A DNA stretch of 16,068 bases, from contig CAZTZL010000059.1 of NCBI GenBank assembly GCA_964617625.1, positions 1 to 16,068 of the forward strand, given 5' to 3'. The translations under genes were made by a program, and so were the position numbers. Positions 1 through 8,063 of the stretch are shown in pieces. Below the pieces are notes generated by a model. It did not search any database. It was not told the DNA's origin and was given only the letters and a program-made list of their open reading frames with translations. Position 1 is the first letter of the stretch; each line of letters begins with the position of its first letter. Origin of the DNA: CAZTZL01 sp964617625 (GTDB taxonomy: Bacteria > Zhuqueibacterota > QNDG01 > DSAB01).

Positions 1-14
1 AAAAGGAGAATGAA

Positions 15-2198
15 ATGGAAAGAAAAACAGCAAGACCGCTGACAGCTATTCTATGTGTCATCTTTGCCTGTTCCTTGTTTGCACAAACACAGCCTGTTGC
101 GCCGGTTCGGGATGTGGTCGATACCTATTTTGGTGTGCAGGTTTCCGATCCGTACCGGTATTTGGAAAACAAGGAAGATCCGGAAGTCGTGGCATGGATG
201 AAAGCGCAGGATGCCTATACACGCGATATCCTCAGCCGGATTCCGGGCCGCGAGGCGCTTCTTGAACGGATCGTCGAACTGGACAATGCGGCAGCCGCAC
301 AGGTGTCGCGTGTGAGGAGACTGAAGGACGAAACCTACTTTTATATGAAGATGCTTCCCGAGGAGAACGTCCGCAAACTTTATATGAGAAAGGGATTGAC
401 CGGCGATGAAAAACTCCTTGTTGATCCCGAATCCTTTGAAAAGGAAACCGGCAAACCGCACGCGATCAATTATTATGAACCTTCGTCCGACGGCCGGTAT
501 GTGGCCTGTGGCATTTCGGAGGGCGGATCGGAAGATGCGGTGCTTTATGTCTATGAAACCGCCACACTGAAATTGGTGGACAAGCCGATTACACGGGCTC
601 AAATCGGTGCGGTCAGCTGGATGCCCTCCAACAAAGCCTTCCTGCTCAACCGGCTTCAGGAATTTGACCCTGAAACCGATCCCGGCGCGCGTTATCTGAA
701 AAGCAAGGTGTATCTCCATGAAATCGGCAGGGACCCGGAAACCGAACCGCCGATATTCGGTTTCGGCGTTCAGGACCGGATCGAACTCAACCCCGATGAT
801 CTTCCGATTGGATGGGCGCCCGCTTCCTCCAAGACTCTTTTTGCAGTGATTTATCATGGCGTAAAGAATGAAATTTCAGCTTATTCTGTGGATCTCGAGT
901 CCGCAAAAAAATCCAGCTGGAACTGGAAAAAACTGATTACAGAGGAAGACAAGGTTGTCAATTTTGATGTCCACGGCGGCAACCTCTTTCTCATAACATT
1001 CAAAGACGCTCCCCGTTACAAGGTCGTTCAAACATCCCTTTCCCATCCGGATCTAAATAAAGCAAAAGCGGCGATTCCCGCAGGAGAAGCAGTGGTTCAG
1101 GGTTTAACGGTCCAAAAAGATGGCCTGTACATTCTGTTGCTGGATGGCGGCATCAACCGGTTAATGCGTGTGCAGTACGATCAGCTTAATCAGCCGAAAG
1201 AGGTGGCTCTGCCGTTAAAAGGCAGCCTGAGCCTTTATTCCCAGAGTCCCGATCTGAAGGGTGTGCTCTTCAGTCTTGAATCATGGACCCAGGATAATCT
1301 GATTTACATGTACAATCCAGAAACGAATCAGGTCACCGATACAGGATTAAAACCCAAAGGTCCGTACGATGCGCCTGAGAATCTGGTCTCTCTTGAAGTG
1401 AAGGTGGCCAGTCATGATGGTGTGATGATACCGCTTTCCATCATCTATGAAAAAGGGCTCAGGCTTGACGGAAGCCACCCGGCGCTTTTATACGGTTACG
1501 GCGCCTACGGGATTTCCGAAGAACCCTTTTATAATCCGAAATTGCTTGCATGGTATGAAAACGGCGGTATTTATGCTGTGGCCCATGTACGCGGCGGAGG
1601 GGAATACGGTGAGGAATGGCATGTGGCCGGACAGAAAGCAACCAAACCCAACACCTGGAAAGATGCCATCGCATGCGCTGAATATCTCATTGAAAAAGGA
1701 TACACCAGTCCGGCACATCTATCCATCGAAGGAGGCAGTGCGGGGGGCATTATGGCAGGCCGGGCCATTACGGAACGCCCCGATCTGTTTAAAGCGGCCG
1801 TACCGGTTGTGGGCGTAATGGATAATATCCGGGCAGAAACCACACCGGCGGGCATCCCGAATATTCATGAATTCGGCACGGTCAAAAAAGAGGATGAATT
1901 CAAAGCGCTTCTAGAAATGAGTTCCTATCATCACGTGAAGGACAATGTAAAGTATCCGGCCGTTTTACTGATTCAGGGCGTGAATGATCCGCGGGTAGAG
2001 GTGTGGCACTCCTCAAAGATGGCCGCCCGCATGCAGAGCGCCACTTCGAGTAATAATCCGATCCTGCTTCGGCTTGATTTTGAATCCGGGCACGGATATG
2101 GAGATACCAAAAAACAGAATCAGGAGGAACTGGCAGACACTTTCTCTTTTCTCCTGTGGCAGCTTGGAGCGGAGAAATATCAGATCAAGCAGGATTAA
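15..2198 (+). CDS. Secreted prolyl oligopeptidase family serine peptidase (S9A)
   Basis: This is a serine peptidase expected to cleave short peptides after proline in the periplasm. Residues 1-23 form a signal peptide (basic N-terminus, hydrophobic core, likely cleavage after SLFA); Cys19 gives a weak alternative lipobox. The N-terminal motif DPYRYLENKEDPEV is typical of S9A. The central part should be the beta-propeller, and the alpha/beta-hydrolase domain fills about the last 270 residues. The catalytic triad is visible as Ser575 in GGSAGG, Asp658 in GVNDPRV and His693 in SGHGYG. The length of 727 residues is normal for S9A with a leader. The nucleophile motif has Ala where many members have Asn (GGSNGG); that position contributes a backbone NH, so activity need not be lost. 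The start is set by aaaggag at 2-8. The family call is secure; the true substrate is not. Confidence 0.95.
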   Translation: MERKTARPLTAILCVIFACSLFAQTQPVAPVRDVVDTYFGVQVSDPYRYLENKEDPEVVAWMKAQDAYTRDILSRIPGREALLERIVELDNAAAAQVSRVRRLKDETYFYMKMLPEENVRKLYMRKGLTGDEKLLVDPESFEKETGKPHAINYYEPSSDGRYVACGISEGGSEDAVLYVYETATLKLVDKPITRAQIGAVSWMPSNKAFLLNRLQEFDPETDPGARYLKSKVYLHEIGRDPETEPPIFGFGVQDRIELNPDDLPIGWAPASSKTLFAVIYHGVKNEISAYSVDLESAKKSSWNWKKLITEEDKVVNFDVHGGNLFLITFKDAPRYKVVQTSLSHPDLNKAKAAIPAGEAVVQGLTVQKDGLYILLLDGGINRLMRVQYDQLNQPKEVALPLKGSLSLYSQSPDLKGVLFSLESWTQDNLIYMYNPETNQVTDTGLKPKGPYDAPENLVSLEVKVASHDGVMIPLSIIYEKGLRLDGSHPALLYGYGAYGISEEPFYNPKLLAWYENGGIYAVAHVRGGGEYGEEWHVAGQKATKPNTWKDAIACAEYLIEKGYTSPAHLSIEGGSAGGIMAGRAITERPDLFKAAVPVVGVMDNIRAETTPAGIPNIHEFGTVKKEDEFKALLEMSSYHHVKDNVKYPAVLLIQGVNDPRVEVWHSSKMAARMQSATSSNNPILLRLDFESGHGYGDTKKQNQEELADTFSFLLWQLGAEKYQIKQD

Positions 2199-2243
2199 AC
2201 AATTCATGATATCAAAGCTAAAGCTATAGCTGTAGATCATCGA

Positions 2244-2329
2244 GTGTCCTGGCCAGTGTAACAGTTATAAAAGTAGTTGCGTGTGTCACGATCCCGGAAT
2301 ATCGGGACAGGCCTTTAGAACGTGTGGTA
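2244..2329. repeat. Intergenic direct repeat, copy A
   Basis: This 86-bp stretch aligns without gaps to 3514-3599, with 75 of 86 positions identical by eye. It contains an identical 30-bp block from 2283 that holds a small hairpin (arms tcccg and cggga). It begins 46 bp after the peptidase stop. Copy B begins 72 bp after the stop of the next gene, so the two copies bracket 2483-3442. Confidence 0.8.
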
Positions 2330-2482
2330 AAAAGTGATTGCTCCGGACTTCCCAATCCGGGGCAGAAAATGGTTGGGCATCACGGTTTGTGAAGAATGGC
2401 AGCCCAACTGTCAAATAGTACAACCAACAAAAGACTTTGCACCGAAGGAAAAGATAAAAATCAATTACAGGAGGAAATGATT

Positions 2483-3442
2483 ATGAAACGATTCAACTTA
2501 ACCATAACCATTTGCATGGTTATCCTTTTAGGCATGACACAGATGCATGCTCAAACGCTTTACTTTAAAGTCGAAGGTGCAAAGAGTTACGTTAAGGTTT
2601 TGCGGCAGTTAAAACCACCGCTTCAGGTCAGCCTCAATGAAGGAGGTTATTTAATTTTTACAATCGATCCGCAGAAACACACTCTAAAAGGAGAAGGCCA
2701 TGATCTGTCATTTACGACGGATCAGTTTGATAAAAGTGCAAATTATAATATTACGGGTAAAATGCAAAAAATCTGCCTCAAACTCTCTAAGCTGGAATTG
2801 ATATACAACGCAAACACAGGGGAAATAACATCCTGCACAGGATTCACGTCTTATTATGGGGATCTGCCCCTGTTTCCGGGAAGCATGGCTCTCTGGTATC
2901 AGGGACCCTCAAAACTGGTCGACGGGAACAGCAGCACCATCGATATGACAAACGGTTTGGGCGTCTGTAACGGCAAACTGATATTAGAAGTCGGAAAAGG
3001 AAATCCGACTGATTTTTTCATCAACATCGAAGCGACGCTGATGAAAGAAGACCTCGATGGGGATGGAACCTACGAAAATGAATGCAAAATACATCTCTGG
3101 AAAGAATTAAAACTCCTCTACGATCCGCCCAAAATACGCATTATATTCCCGGGCCCACTCCACAATGTTCCCCTTGATATCGACATGTGCTCCCTGCATA
3201 TGAGTGAACTTGTCGCTATGGCAATTGAACAATCAGGCCCGGAACGGCGTGAAGAACCTGTTTCGGTTCTGGTATTCGAAAACGCCGGAGAAATACCTGT
3301 TGTCCTGATCGGTCCAAACGGACGTGTTATTGCAGGCGATTTTTCCGGAACGCCCGTAAAGGAAATTGGTTTCCGGTCGGAGGAAGGAATGGAAAGCCGT
3401 ATTCTTATTCTGCCAGGCTTGGGAATCGGGGAGAAACGTTGA
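2483..3442 (+). CDS. Secreted protein of unknown function with a DxDxDG loop
   Basis: I do not recognise this 319-residue protein. Residues 1-23 are a good signal peptide (MKRFNLTITICMVILL core, MHA before Gln24), so it is exported. The mature part is beta-rich in appearance, has five Cys and carries D190-L-D192-G-D194-G195 followed by acidic residues, which resembles a calcium-binding DxDxDG loop of the dockerin or thrombospondin-3 sort. There is no obvious membrane anchor or sorting tail, so a periplasmic or surface-released location is likely. The start at 2483 is chosen because aggagg at 2469-2474 sits 8 nt upstream; an in-frame ATG at 2477 is too close to it, and the extension to 2396 has no SD and no signal-like sequence. 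The gene lies between two 86-bp direct repeats and has no operon partner. Confidence 0.8.
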   Translation: MKRFNLTITICMVILLGMTQMHAQTLYFKVEGAKSYVKVLRQLKPPLQVSLNEGGYLIFTIDPQKHTLKGEGHDLSFTTDQFDKSANYNITGKMQKICLKLSKLELIYNANTGEITSCTGFTSYYGDLPLFPGSMALWYQGPSKLVDGNSSTIDMTNGLGVCNGKLILEVGKGNPTDFFINIEATLMKEDLDGDGTYENECKIHLWKELKLLYDPPKIRIIFPGPLHNVPLDIDMCSLHMSELVAMAIEQSGPERREEPVSVLVFENAGEIPVVLIGPNGRVIAGDFSGTPVKEIGFRSEEGMESRILILPGLGIGEKR

Positions 3443-3513
3443 AGTCTGTAGGGTGAGTCAACGACTTACCGATTGTTGATATGTGATGATTTAAGGAATT
3501 CTCTAATCGTCAG

Positions 3514-3599
3514 GTGTCCTGGCCATTATAACATATATAAAAATAATTGGATGTGTCACGATCCCGGAATATCGGGACAGGCTTTTAGGTCGTGTGGTA
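3514..3599. repeat. Intergenic direct repeat, copy B
   Basis: This is the second copy of the 86-bp repeat at 2244-2329, in the same orientation and without gaps. The same 30-bp identical block starts at 3553. Its last 8 bases (gtgtggta, 3592-3599) can pair with taccacac at 3620-3627, a possible stem that copy A lacks. It lies between the stop of the unknown secreted gene and the lipoprotein gene. Confidence 0.8.
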
Positions 3600-3740
3600 C
3601 TAACAAATCGCGCAAGGTTTACCACACCGCAAGAGCTCCTGCCCTTGCGAAATTTGAGTCTTGACCGCGCAGAGGCAGGAACTTCTACGGGCCTGAAATC
3701 GTGTGGAAACAGGTGTATATTTTTTAGTGTCGGAGGTTAT

Positions 3741-4244
3741 ATGAACCGCATAAACGTGATATTGATAAGCCTGCTGATCGGCATGGTTGGGTGTACTGAA
3801 AAGCCGGCCCGGGCAAACCAATTAATTGGTGCATGGCAGGTACTGTCAATGCAAATAATCACCGCTGATCAAGACACCATCCAGGTTCCGGTCAATGAGA
3901 GTTTATGCATATTCGGGGATGGCTATTATAGCATCGCGTATGCCTTTGGAAACAAGCCGTCCCAGACCTATACCGAGCGATGGCACCCGAGTGACAGTGA
4001 AAAGACAACAAGATTCAGTTCCCTCATTGTGAACACAGGTTCATACCGGATAAACGGATCTCACATTGACGCAAAGCCTCTTTTTGCGCTTGCACCGGAA
4101 TTTATCGGAGGCCAGGCCGTTTTCTCGTTCAAATTCATTGAGGAGATATTGGAATTGACATGGGAGAAAAGTGCCGCCTTTGACGGTCTGGAATATCCGT
4201 CGGCGGGTACGGTCACATTTCTCCGTCTTGTACGAACAAAATGA
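3741..4244 (+). CDS. Lipocalin-like domain lipoprotein
   Basis: This is a 167-residue predicted lipoprotein. The N-terminus is a short signal with a slightly unusual lipobox (MVG before Cys18), followed by NQLIGAWQVLSMQ, the typical opening strand of bacterial lipocalin-like domains (usually LxGxWxLVS). The rest alternates hydrophobic strands and ends in a TVTFLRLVR strand, consistent with one small beta-barrel that might bind a hydrophobic ligand at the outer or inner membrane. The start is set by ggagg at 3732-3736; the reading frame stays open back to 3594, but that part has no SD and would bury the signal peptide. It stands alone, downstream of repeat copy B. The fold assignment rests on pattern similarity only, and the ligand is unknown. 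Confidence 0.75.
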   Translation: MNRINVILISLLIGMVGCTEKPARANQLIGAWQVLSMQIITADQDTIQVPVNESLCIFGDGYYSIAYAFGNKPSQTYTERWHPSDSEKTTRFSSLIVNTGSYRINGSHIDAKPLFALAPEFIGGQAVFSFKFIEEILELTWEKSAAFDGLEYPSAGTVTFLRLVRTK

Positions 4245-4424
4245 ACGATCAATTGTTTCGGATATTTTACCTGAGGTGCTGCATCAACAGACTTCATCGT
4301 CCATATTGACGGATCTGTGAACCATCTCAGCCAGGAAATACCATCTCCACAGGATGGGGTCAACAACCTTATATTGTCTGATCACTCGAGCCTTCCCGGT
4401 AAAATCCTCAAAGGAGTTCTGTTC

Positions 4425-4673
4425 ATGCAATATAATTCGGATAAAGTGGACGAAATGACCCTGGCCCTTCTCTATCTCGTTTCAACAAAAATTGAAAAAG
4501 GATCAGGAGCCAGGGCATGGCCCGGTTTCGACAGGAGCATACTGAACCGGCTTTATGAAAAAGGATGGATTGAAAAACCCAACATCAAGTCCATGTCCCT
4601 TTTTGTCACAGAGAAAGGGTACAAAAAATCGGAACAGCTATTTTTCAAGCATTTCGGATTTACAAAGAAATAA
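4425..4673 (+). CDS. Small DUF6429-family protein
   Basis: This is an 82-residue cytoplasmic protein. The sequence DKVDEMTLALLYLV, then GARAWPGFD, LNRLYEKGWI and LFVTEKGYKKSEQLFFKHF matches my memory of the DUF6429 family in content and length. The helix-turn-strand pattern (a LYEKGWI helix followed by a VTEKG turn) looks like a compact winged-helix fold, so a nucleic-acid or regulatory role is possible, but none is established. The start at 4425 is supported by aaggag at 4411-4416 with an 8-nt spacer. A longer in-frame start at 4317 has no SD and adds unrelated low-complexity sequence. The nearest neighbours are 180 bp upstream and 256 bp downstream, so it is probably transcribed alone. Confidence 0.75.
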   Translation: MQYNSDKVDEMTLALLYLVSTKIEKGSGARAWPGFDRSILNRLYEKGWIEKPNIKSMSLFVTEKGYKKSEQLFFKHFGFTKK

Positions 4674-4776
4674 CACTGATCACTCCGGACTTTCCGGTCA
4701 GGGGCAATTCAATTCTTAAAATATTCTCCGAAAAAATACATTAGCATTCCCGGACAAAACCATCCGCAATTTCTTG

Positions 4777-4805
4777 TTGACAATATTCCATACTTTCCTT
4801 ACCTT
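4777..4805 (+). promoter_or_regulatory. Weak candidate promoter for the spt operon
   Basis: A perfect ttgaca lies at 4777-4782, with a poor -10 candidate (taccTt, 4800-4805) 17 bp further on. This would give a leader of about 120 nt before the GTG at 4930. Only the -35 is convincing. Confidence 0.25.
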
Positions 4806-4929
4806 AATAGGAATTTTAACGTAATGTTCAGAAATATAACAACTGACATTTGTACACTGGCAACACAAATACCAAAAAGAAAATTATAACAAATCAATAC
4901 ATTCAACCATAGATTGAGAGGAGCGCATC

Positions 4930-6114
4930 GTGGATCTATTTTCAAAATGTTATAACTATACGCGGGCCAGAGAAGCCATCGCATCAGGCTATTATCCCTA
5001 TTTTCAGCCGATTCAATCCAGTCCGGGATCAGAAGTTATGGTAGGCGGGAAACAAATGATCATGATTGGTTCCAATAATTATCTTGGCCTGACGGGCCAT
5101 CCTAAAGTTATTGAAGCCGCAATCAACGCTACCAAAAAATATGGAACCGGCTGTACGGGATCACGTTTTTTAAACGGCACACTGGATATTCATATCGAAC
5201 TGGAACACCGGCTGGCAAAATTTTTAGGCCGGGAATGCGCCCTCTGTTTTTCAACCGGACATCACGTGAATCAGGGAACCATCTCGACTTTGATCGGCAA
5301 AAACGATCTGGTATTTACGGACCGTGCGGATCATGCCTCCATTGTCGATGGATGCCGTCTCTCTTTTGGAAAAGTGGTAAAATACCATCACAACAACATG
5401 GAAGACCTTGAAAGGGTACTGAAACTTTTTACGAATAAAAATGTCGGGAAAATGATCGTCACGGATGGCGTTTTCTCCATGGAAGGCGATATTGTTAATC
5501 TTCCGGAAATCGTTAAACTAGCCGAAAAATATCAAACCAGAATCTATGTGGACGATGCACACTCGATCGGTGTTCTGGGAAAACACGGCCGTGGTACGGG
5601 AGAGCATTACGACCTGGAGAAAAAAATCGACCTGCACATGGGAACGTTTAGCAAATCTTTCGCCTCAATCGGTGGATTTGTGGCCGGGGAAAAACTGGTC
5701 ATCGATTACATCAAACACAATGCGAGGGCGTTGATTTTCACGGCGAGTCCTCCTCCGTCTGCCGTAGCCTCGGTTCTGGCCTGCCTGGATATTGTCGAAT
5801 CCGAACCCGAACGGATCGAGAAACTCTGGAAAAACACAAGAAAAATGCACGAAGGGTTTAAAAGTATCGGCTTTGACATCGGCCACAGCCAGACACCCAT
5901 CATTCCTTTAAAAATAGGAAAAGAGGAAAATTGCATCGCTTTCTGGAAACTTCTGTTTGATAATGGCATCTTTACCAATCCGGCACTCAGTCCTGCGGTA
6001 CCTCCGGGCGAAGCCATTATCAGAACAAGCTACATGGCAACACATACCGATGAAGAACTCGATAAAATTCTGGATCTCTTCTTAAAATTCGGCAAACAAT
6101 TTGGAATAATATAA
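4930..6114 (+). CDS. spt: Serine palmitoyltransferase (alpha-oxoamine synthase family)
   Basis: This PLP enzyme should condense L-serine with a long acyl thioester to give 3-ketosphinganine, the first step of sphingolipid synthesis. The 394-residue protein follows the Bacteroides SPT pattern along its length: YYPYFQPI at the start, GSNNYLGL, KYGTGCTGSRFLNGTLDIH, DHASIVDGCRLSF and GTFSKSFASIGGF. Expected PLP residues are present: His135 stacks on the ring, Asp208 and His211 contact the cofactor, and Lys242 forms the Schiff base. The GTFSKSFASIGGF context favours SPT over the related glycine C-acetyltransferase or 8-amino-7-oxononanoate synthase. The start is GTG, supported by aggag at 4919-4923 with a 6-nt spacer. 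A GNAT-fold acyltransferase gene begins 39 bp after the stop, probably in one operon. No 3-ketosphinganine reductase is in the window. Confidence 0.9.
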   Translation: MDLFSKCYNYTRAREAIASGYYPYFQPIQSSPGSEVMVGGKQMIMIGSNNYLGLTGHPKVIEAAINATKKYGTGCTGSRFLNGTLDIHIELEHRLAKFLGRECALCFSTGHHVNQGTISTLIGKNDLVFTDRADHASIVDGCRLSFGKVVKYHHNNMEDLERVLKLFTNKNVGKMIVTDGVFSMEGDIVNLPEIVKLAEKYQTRIYVDDAHSIGVLGKHGRGTGEHYDLEKKIDLHMGTFSKSFASIGGFVAGEKLVIDYIKHNARALIFTASPPPSAVASVLACLDIVESEPERIEKLWKNTRKMHEGFKSIGFDIGHSQTPIIPLKIGKEENCIAFWKLLFDNGIFTNPALSPAVPPGEAIIRTSYMATHTDEELDKILDLFLKFGKQFGII

Positions 6115-6153
6115 ATCTGAAAATAAACCGGAAATTGAACAGGATGTAATTCT

Positions 6154-7281
6154 GTGGAACGTTCCGATAAATTAACCATCATCCCGGTCGGAAAAAAACA
6201 CCTTTGGAATCGTTTTGTTAAATTCCCTTATCGGCTATATCAAAACGATCCCAACTGGGTTCCTCCCCTGCTCGCAGATCAGAAAGTTTTGCTTGATCCG
6301 GAAAAACATCCATTTTACCGGCACGCAAAATCGCAGTTTTTTCTCGCTCTCCGGGACAAACAGGTGGTCGGCCGAATCGCGGCCATTATTGACGACAATC
6401 ACAACACAGTCCACAATGAAAAAACAGGCCACTTCGGTTTTTTTGAATGTGAAGAAAAATACGAAACTGCGGAAGGCCTGCTTTCTGCCGCCAAAACATG
6501 GATAAAAAACCGGGGCATGAAAAATTTTCGAGGGCCAGCCAATCCTTGTCAGAATGAAGACTGCGGCCTTTTAATAGACGCGTTTGATTCGCCGCCTGTT
6601 GTCATGATGACGTACAATCCGCCTTACTATATTCAATTTTTCGAAAAATTCGGCTTGAAAAAAGCCATGGACCTCTATGCCTACCTGATCGAAGGCAAAA
6701 ATCCACCCCCGAAAAAGTTGGTTCGAATCTCCGAAAAGGTCAGGCGAAAAAAAGCCCTGGTCGTTCGGCCGCTTAAAATGAAGAATTACGATGAAGAAGT
6801 AAAAAAAGTTCATCACATCTATAACAATGCCTGGAGTAAAAACTGGGGATTCGTTCCGATGACAGGGGATGAATTCTCCCACCTGGCCAAAACCCTGAAA
6901 CAGGTTGTTACTCCGGAATATGCATTGCTTGCAGAATTGAATGGCGAACCCGTTGGATTCTCTCTTTCGATTCCCGATATTAATCAGGCCCTTATCCATA
7001 CCAATGGCCGGTTGTTTCCCCTTGGTTTTCTGAAACTGCTGCATTTCTCGAAAAAAATAGACATGATCCGAATTATTGTCATGGGTGTCATTCAAAAATA
7101 TCGAAGACTGGGCATCGACGCTCTCCTGTATCTGGATACGTGGCGGAATGCCGTCGCCAATGGAATCACACGCGGTGAAATGTCCTGGATTCTCGAAAAC
7201 AACAAGATGATGAACCGGGCGGCCAGAATGCTTGGGGGGAAAATCTATAAAACCTATCGAATGTATGAAATGAAAACCTGA
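6154..7281 (+). CDS. GNAT-superfamily acyltransferase, possible sphingoid-base N-acyltransferase
   Basis: This 375-residue soluble protein belongs to the long GNAT-like family common in FCB and deltaproteobacterial genomes. It opens with FPYRLYQNDPNWVPPL, then GRIAAIIDDNHN, a RGPANPCQNEDCGLLIDAFDSPP core and a YYIQFFEKFGLKKAMDLYAY segment. An acyl-CoA loop is visible near residues 305-325 (Q314-KYRRLGI). The N- and C-terminal halves look like two GNAT-type lobes. The start is GTG with agga at 6141-6144; the gene follows spt by 39 bp. Bacterial ceramide synthases that acylate sphinganine have been described as acyltransferases encoded near spt in Caulobacter-type clusters, so this one could make ceramide here. 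That role is inferred from gene order; the acceptor could equally be another amine. Confidence 0.75.
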   Translation: MERSDKLTIIPVGKKHLWNRFVKFPYRLYQNDPNWVPPLLADQKVLLDPEKHPFYRHAKSQFFLALRDKQVVGRIAAIIDDNHNTVHNEKTGHFGFFECEEKYETAEGLLSAAKTWIKNRGMKNFRGPANPCQNEDCGLLIDAFDSPPVVMMTYNPPYYIQFFEKFGLKKAMDLYAYLIEGKNPPPKKLVRISEKVRRKKALVVRPLKMKNYDEEVKKVHHIYNNAWSKNWGFVPMTGDEFSHLAKTLKQVVTPEYALLAELNGEPVGFSLSIPDINQALIHTNGRLFPLGFLKLLHFSKKIDMIRIIVMGVIQKYRRLGIDALLYLDTWRNAVANGITRGEMSWILENNKMMNRAARMLGGKIYKTYRMYEMKT

Positions 7282-7346
7282 TTTATAAAATCATAGTCCG
7301 ATCTCGCTGCATTCCCGCCCTTTTGTTTTAGCAATTTATTTAATTT

Positions 7347-7375
7347 TTGACAACTGATATTTTTTAATAAAATAT
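7347..7375 (+). promoter_or_regulatory. Candidate promoter for the response regulator gene
   Basis: A perfect ttgaca (7347-7352) is followed 17 bp later by aaatat (7370-7375), inside a very AT-rich gap. An alternative -10, taaaat at 7368-7373, has a 15-bp spacer. It lies about 90 bp before the start codon. Confidence 0.35.
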
Positions 7376-7466
7376 ATTGGAAAATTGCATTTTGATGCTT
7401 ATAATTAAACAGAGATAGACTAACTGTTCGACCATACATCAACATAATAAAAAAGAGTGCCTAAGA

Positions 7467-7907
7467 ATGGAAATTGTTGATAAAAAAAAGGAAGATGAGG
7501 ACTACTTTAAAGGTAAAACGCTTCTTCTTATCGAAGATTCACAAACCATACGTTTCATGTATAAGGGCATTTTGAGTAATGATGGATTTAATGTGATTGA
7601 AGCCGAAAACGGTGAAAAAGGATTTGAACTAACGCTTGAAAGAAAACCGGATCTGATTCTACTTGATCTGATTCTTCCCGATATTCATGGTCTGGAGGTT
7701 TTAAAGAAAATCCGATCTTACGAGATGACCAAAAATATTCCCGTCCTTGTCATGACCAATTTAAAAGAGATCGAAGACGTTCAGAAAGCAATCAATTTGG
7801 GCGCCAATTATTACGGATACAAAGGCAGTGATTCTCCCCACAAAATCCTCTTTATGGTAAAAAAACTTCTCGAAAAAAAGCATCAGCAGGAAGAAAACGA
7901 CTTATAG
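7467..7907 (+). CDS. Single-domain response regulator (CheY-like receiver)
   Basis: This is a 146-residue receiver domain with no output domain. The acidic pocket is Glu23-Asp24, the phospho-acceptor Asp67 lies in DLILLDLILPDIHG, Thr97 is in VLVMTN, and Lys119 is the conserved lysine of beta-5. That lysine is followed by Gly-Ser rather than the usual Pro. A charged 15-residue stretch (MEIVDKKKEDEDYFK) precedes the domain and the C-terminus is a charged helix. It should act by phosphorylation-dependent protein contact, as CheY or Spo0F do, in a relay or on a motor or kinase encoded elsewhere. No histidine kinase is nearby. The SD is weak (aaaagag at 7451-7457), so the start is less certain than for its neighbours. 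Confidence 0.93.
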   Translation: MEIVDKKKEDEDYFKGKTLLLIEDSQTIRFMYKGILSNDGFNVIEAENGEKGFELTLERKPDLILLDLILPDIHGLEVLKKIRSYEMTKNIPVLVMTNLKEIEDVQKAINLGANYYGYKGSDSPHKILFMVKKLLEKKHQQEENDL

Positions 7908-8063
7908 ATACAACTATGGCTGCCTATATAACGGTTACTCTGCTTGCTTTCTAAAATCAGGTTAGAGATTTAATCCAAAAAATGATGAAAACACGAAAAC
8001 TCTTAAAAACGATAATAATTAAAAATCACATTTAGACAATAATATTTTGAGAAGGAGAACTTT

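Noticed and set aside
51..857. Open frame of 268 codons on the - strand
   Set aside because: It lies wholly inside the peptidase gene on the opposite strand, has no SD and no recognisable domain.
2396..2482. N-terminal extension of the unknown secreted protein
   Set aside because: The extension has no SD and would bury the signal peptide; aggagg at 2469-2474 points to 2483.
3473..3664. Short + strand open frame between the secreted gene and the lipoprotein gene
   Set aside because: It runs through repeat copy B, has no SD, and its translation looks like non-coding sequence.
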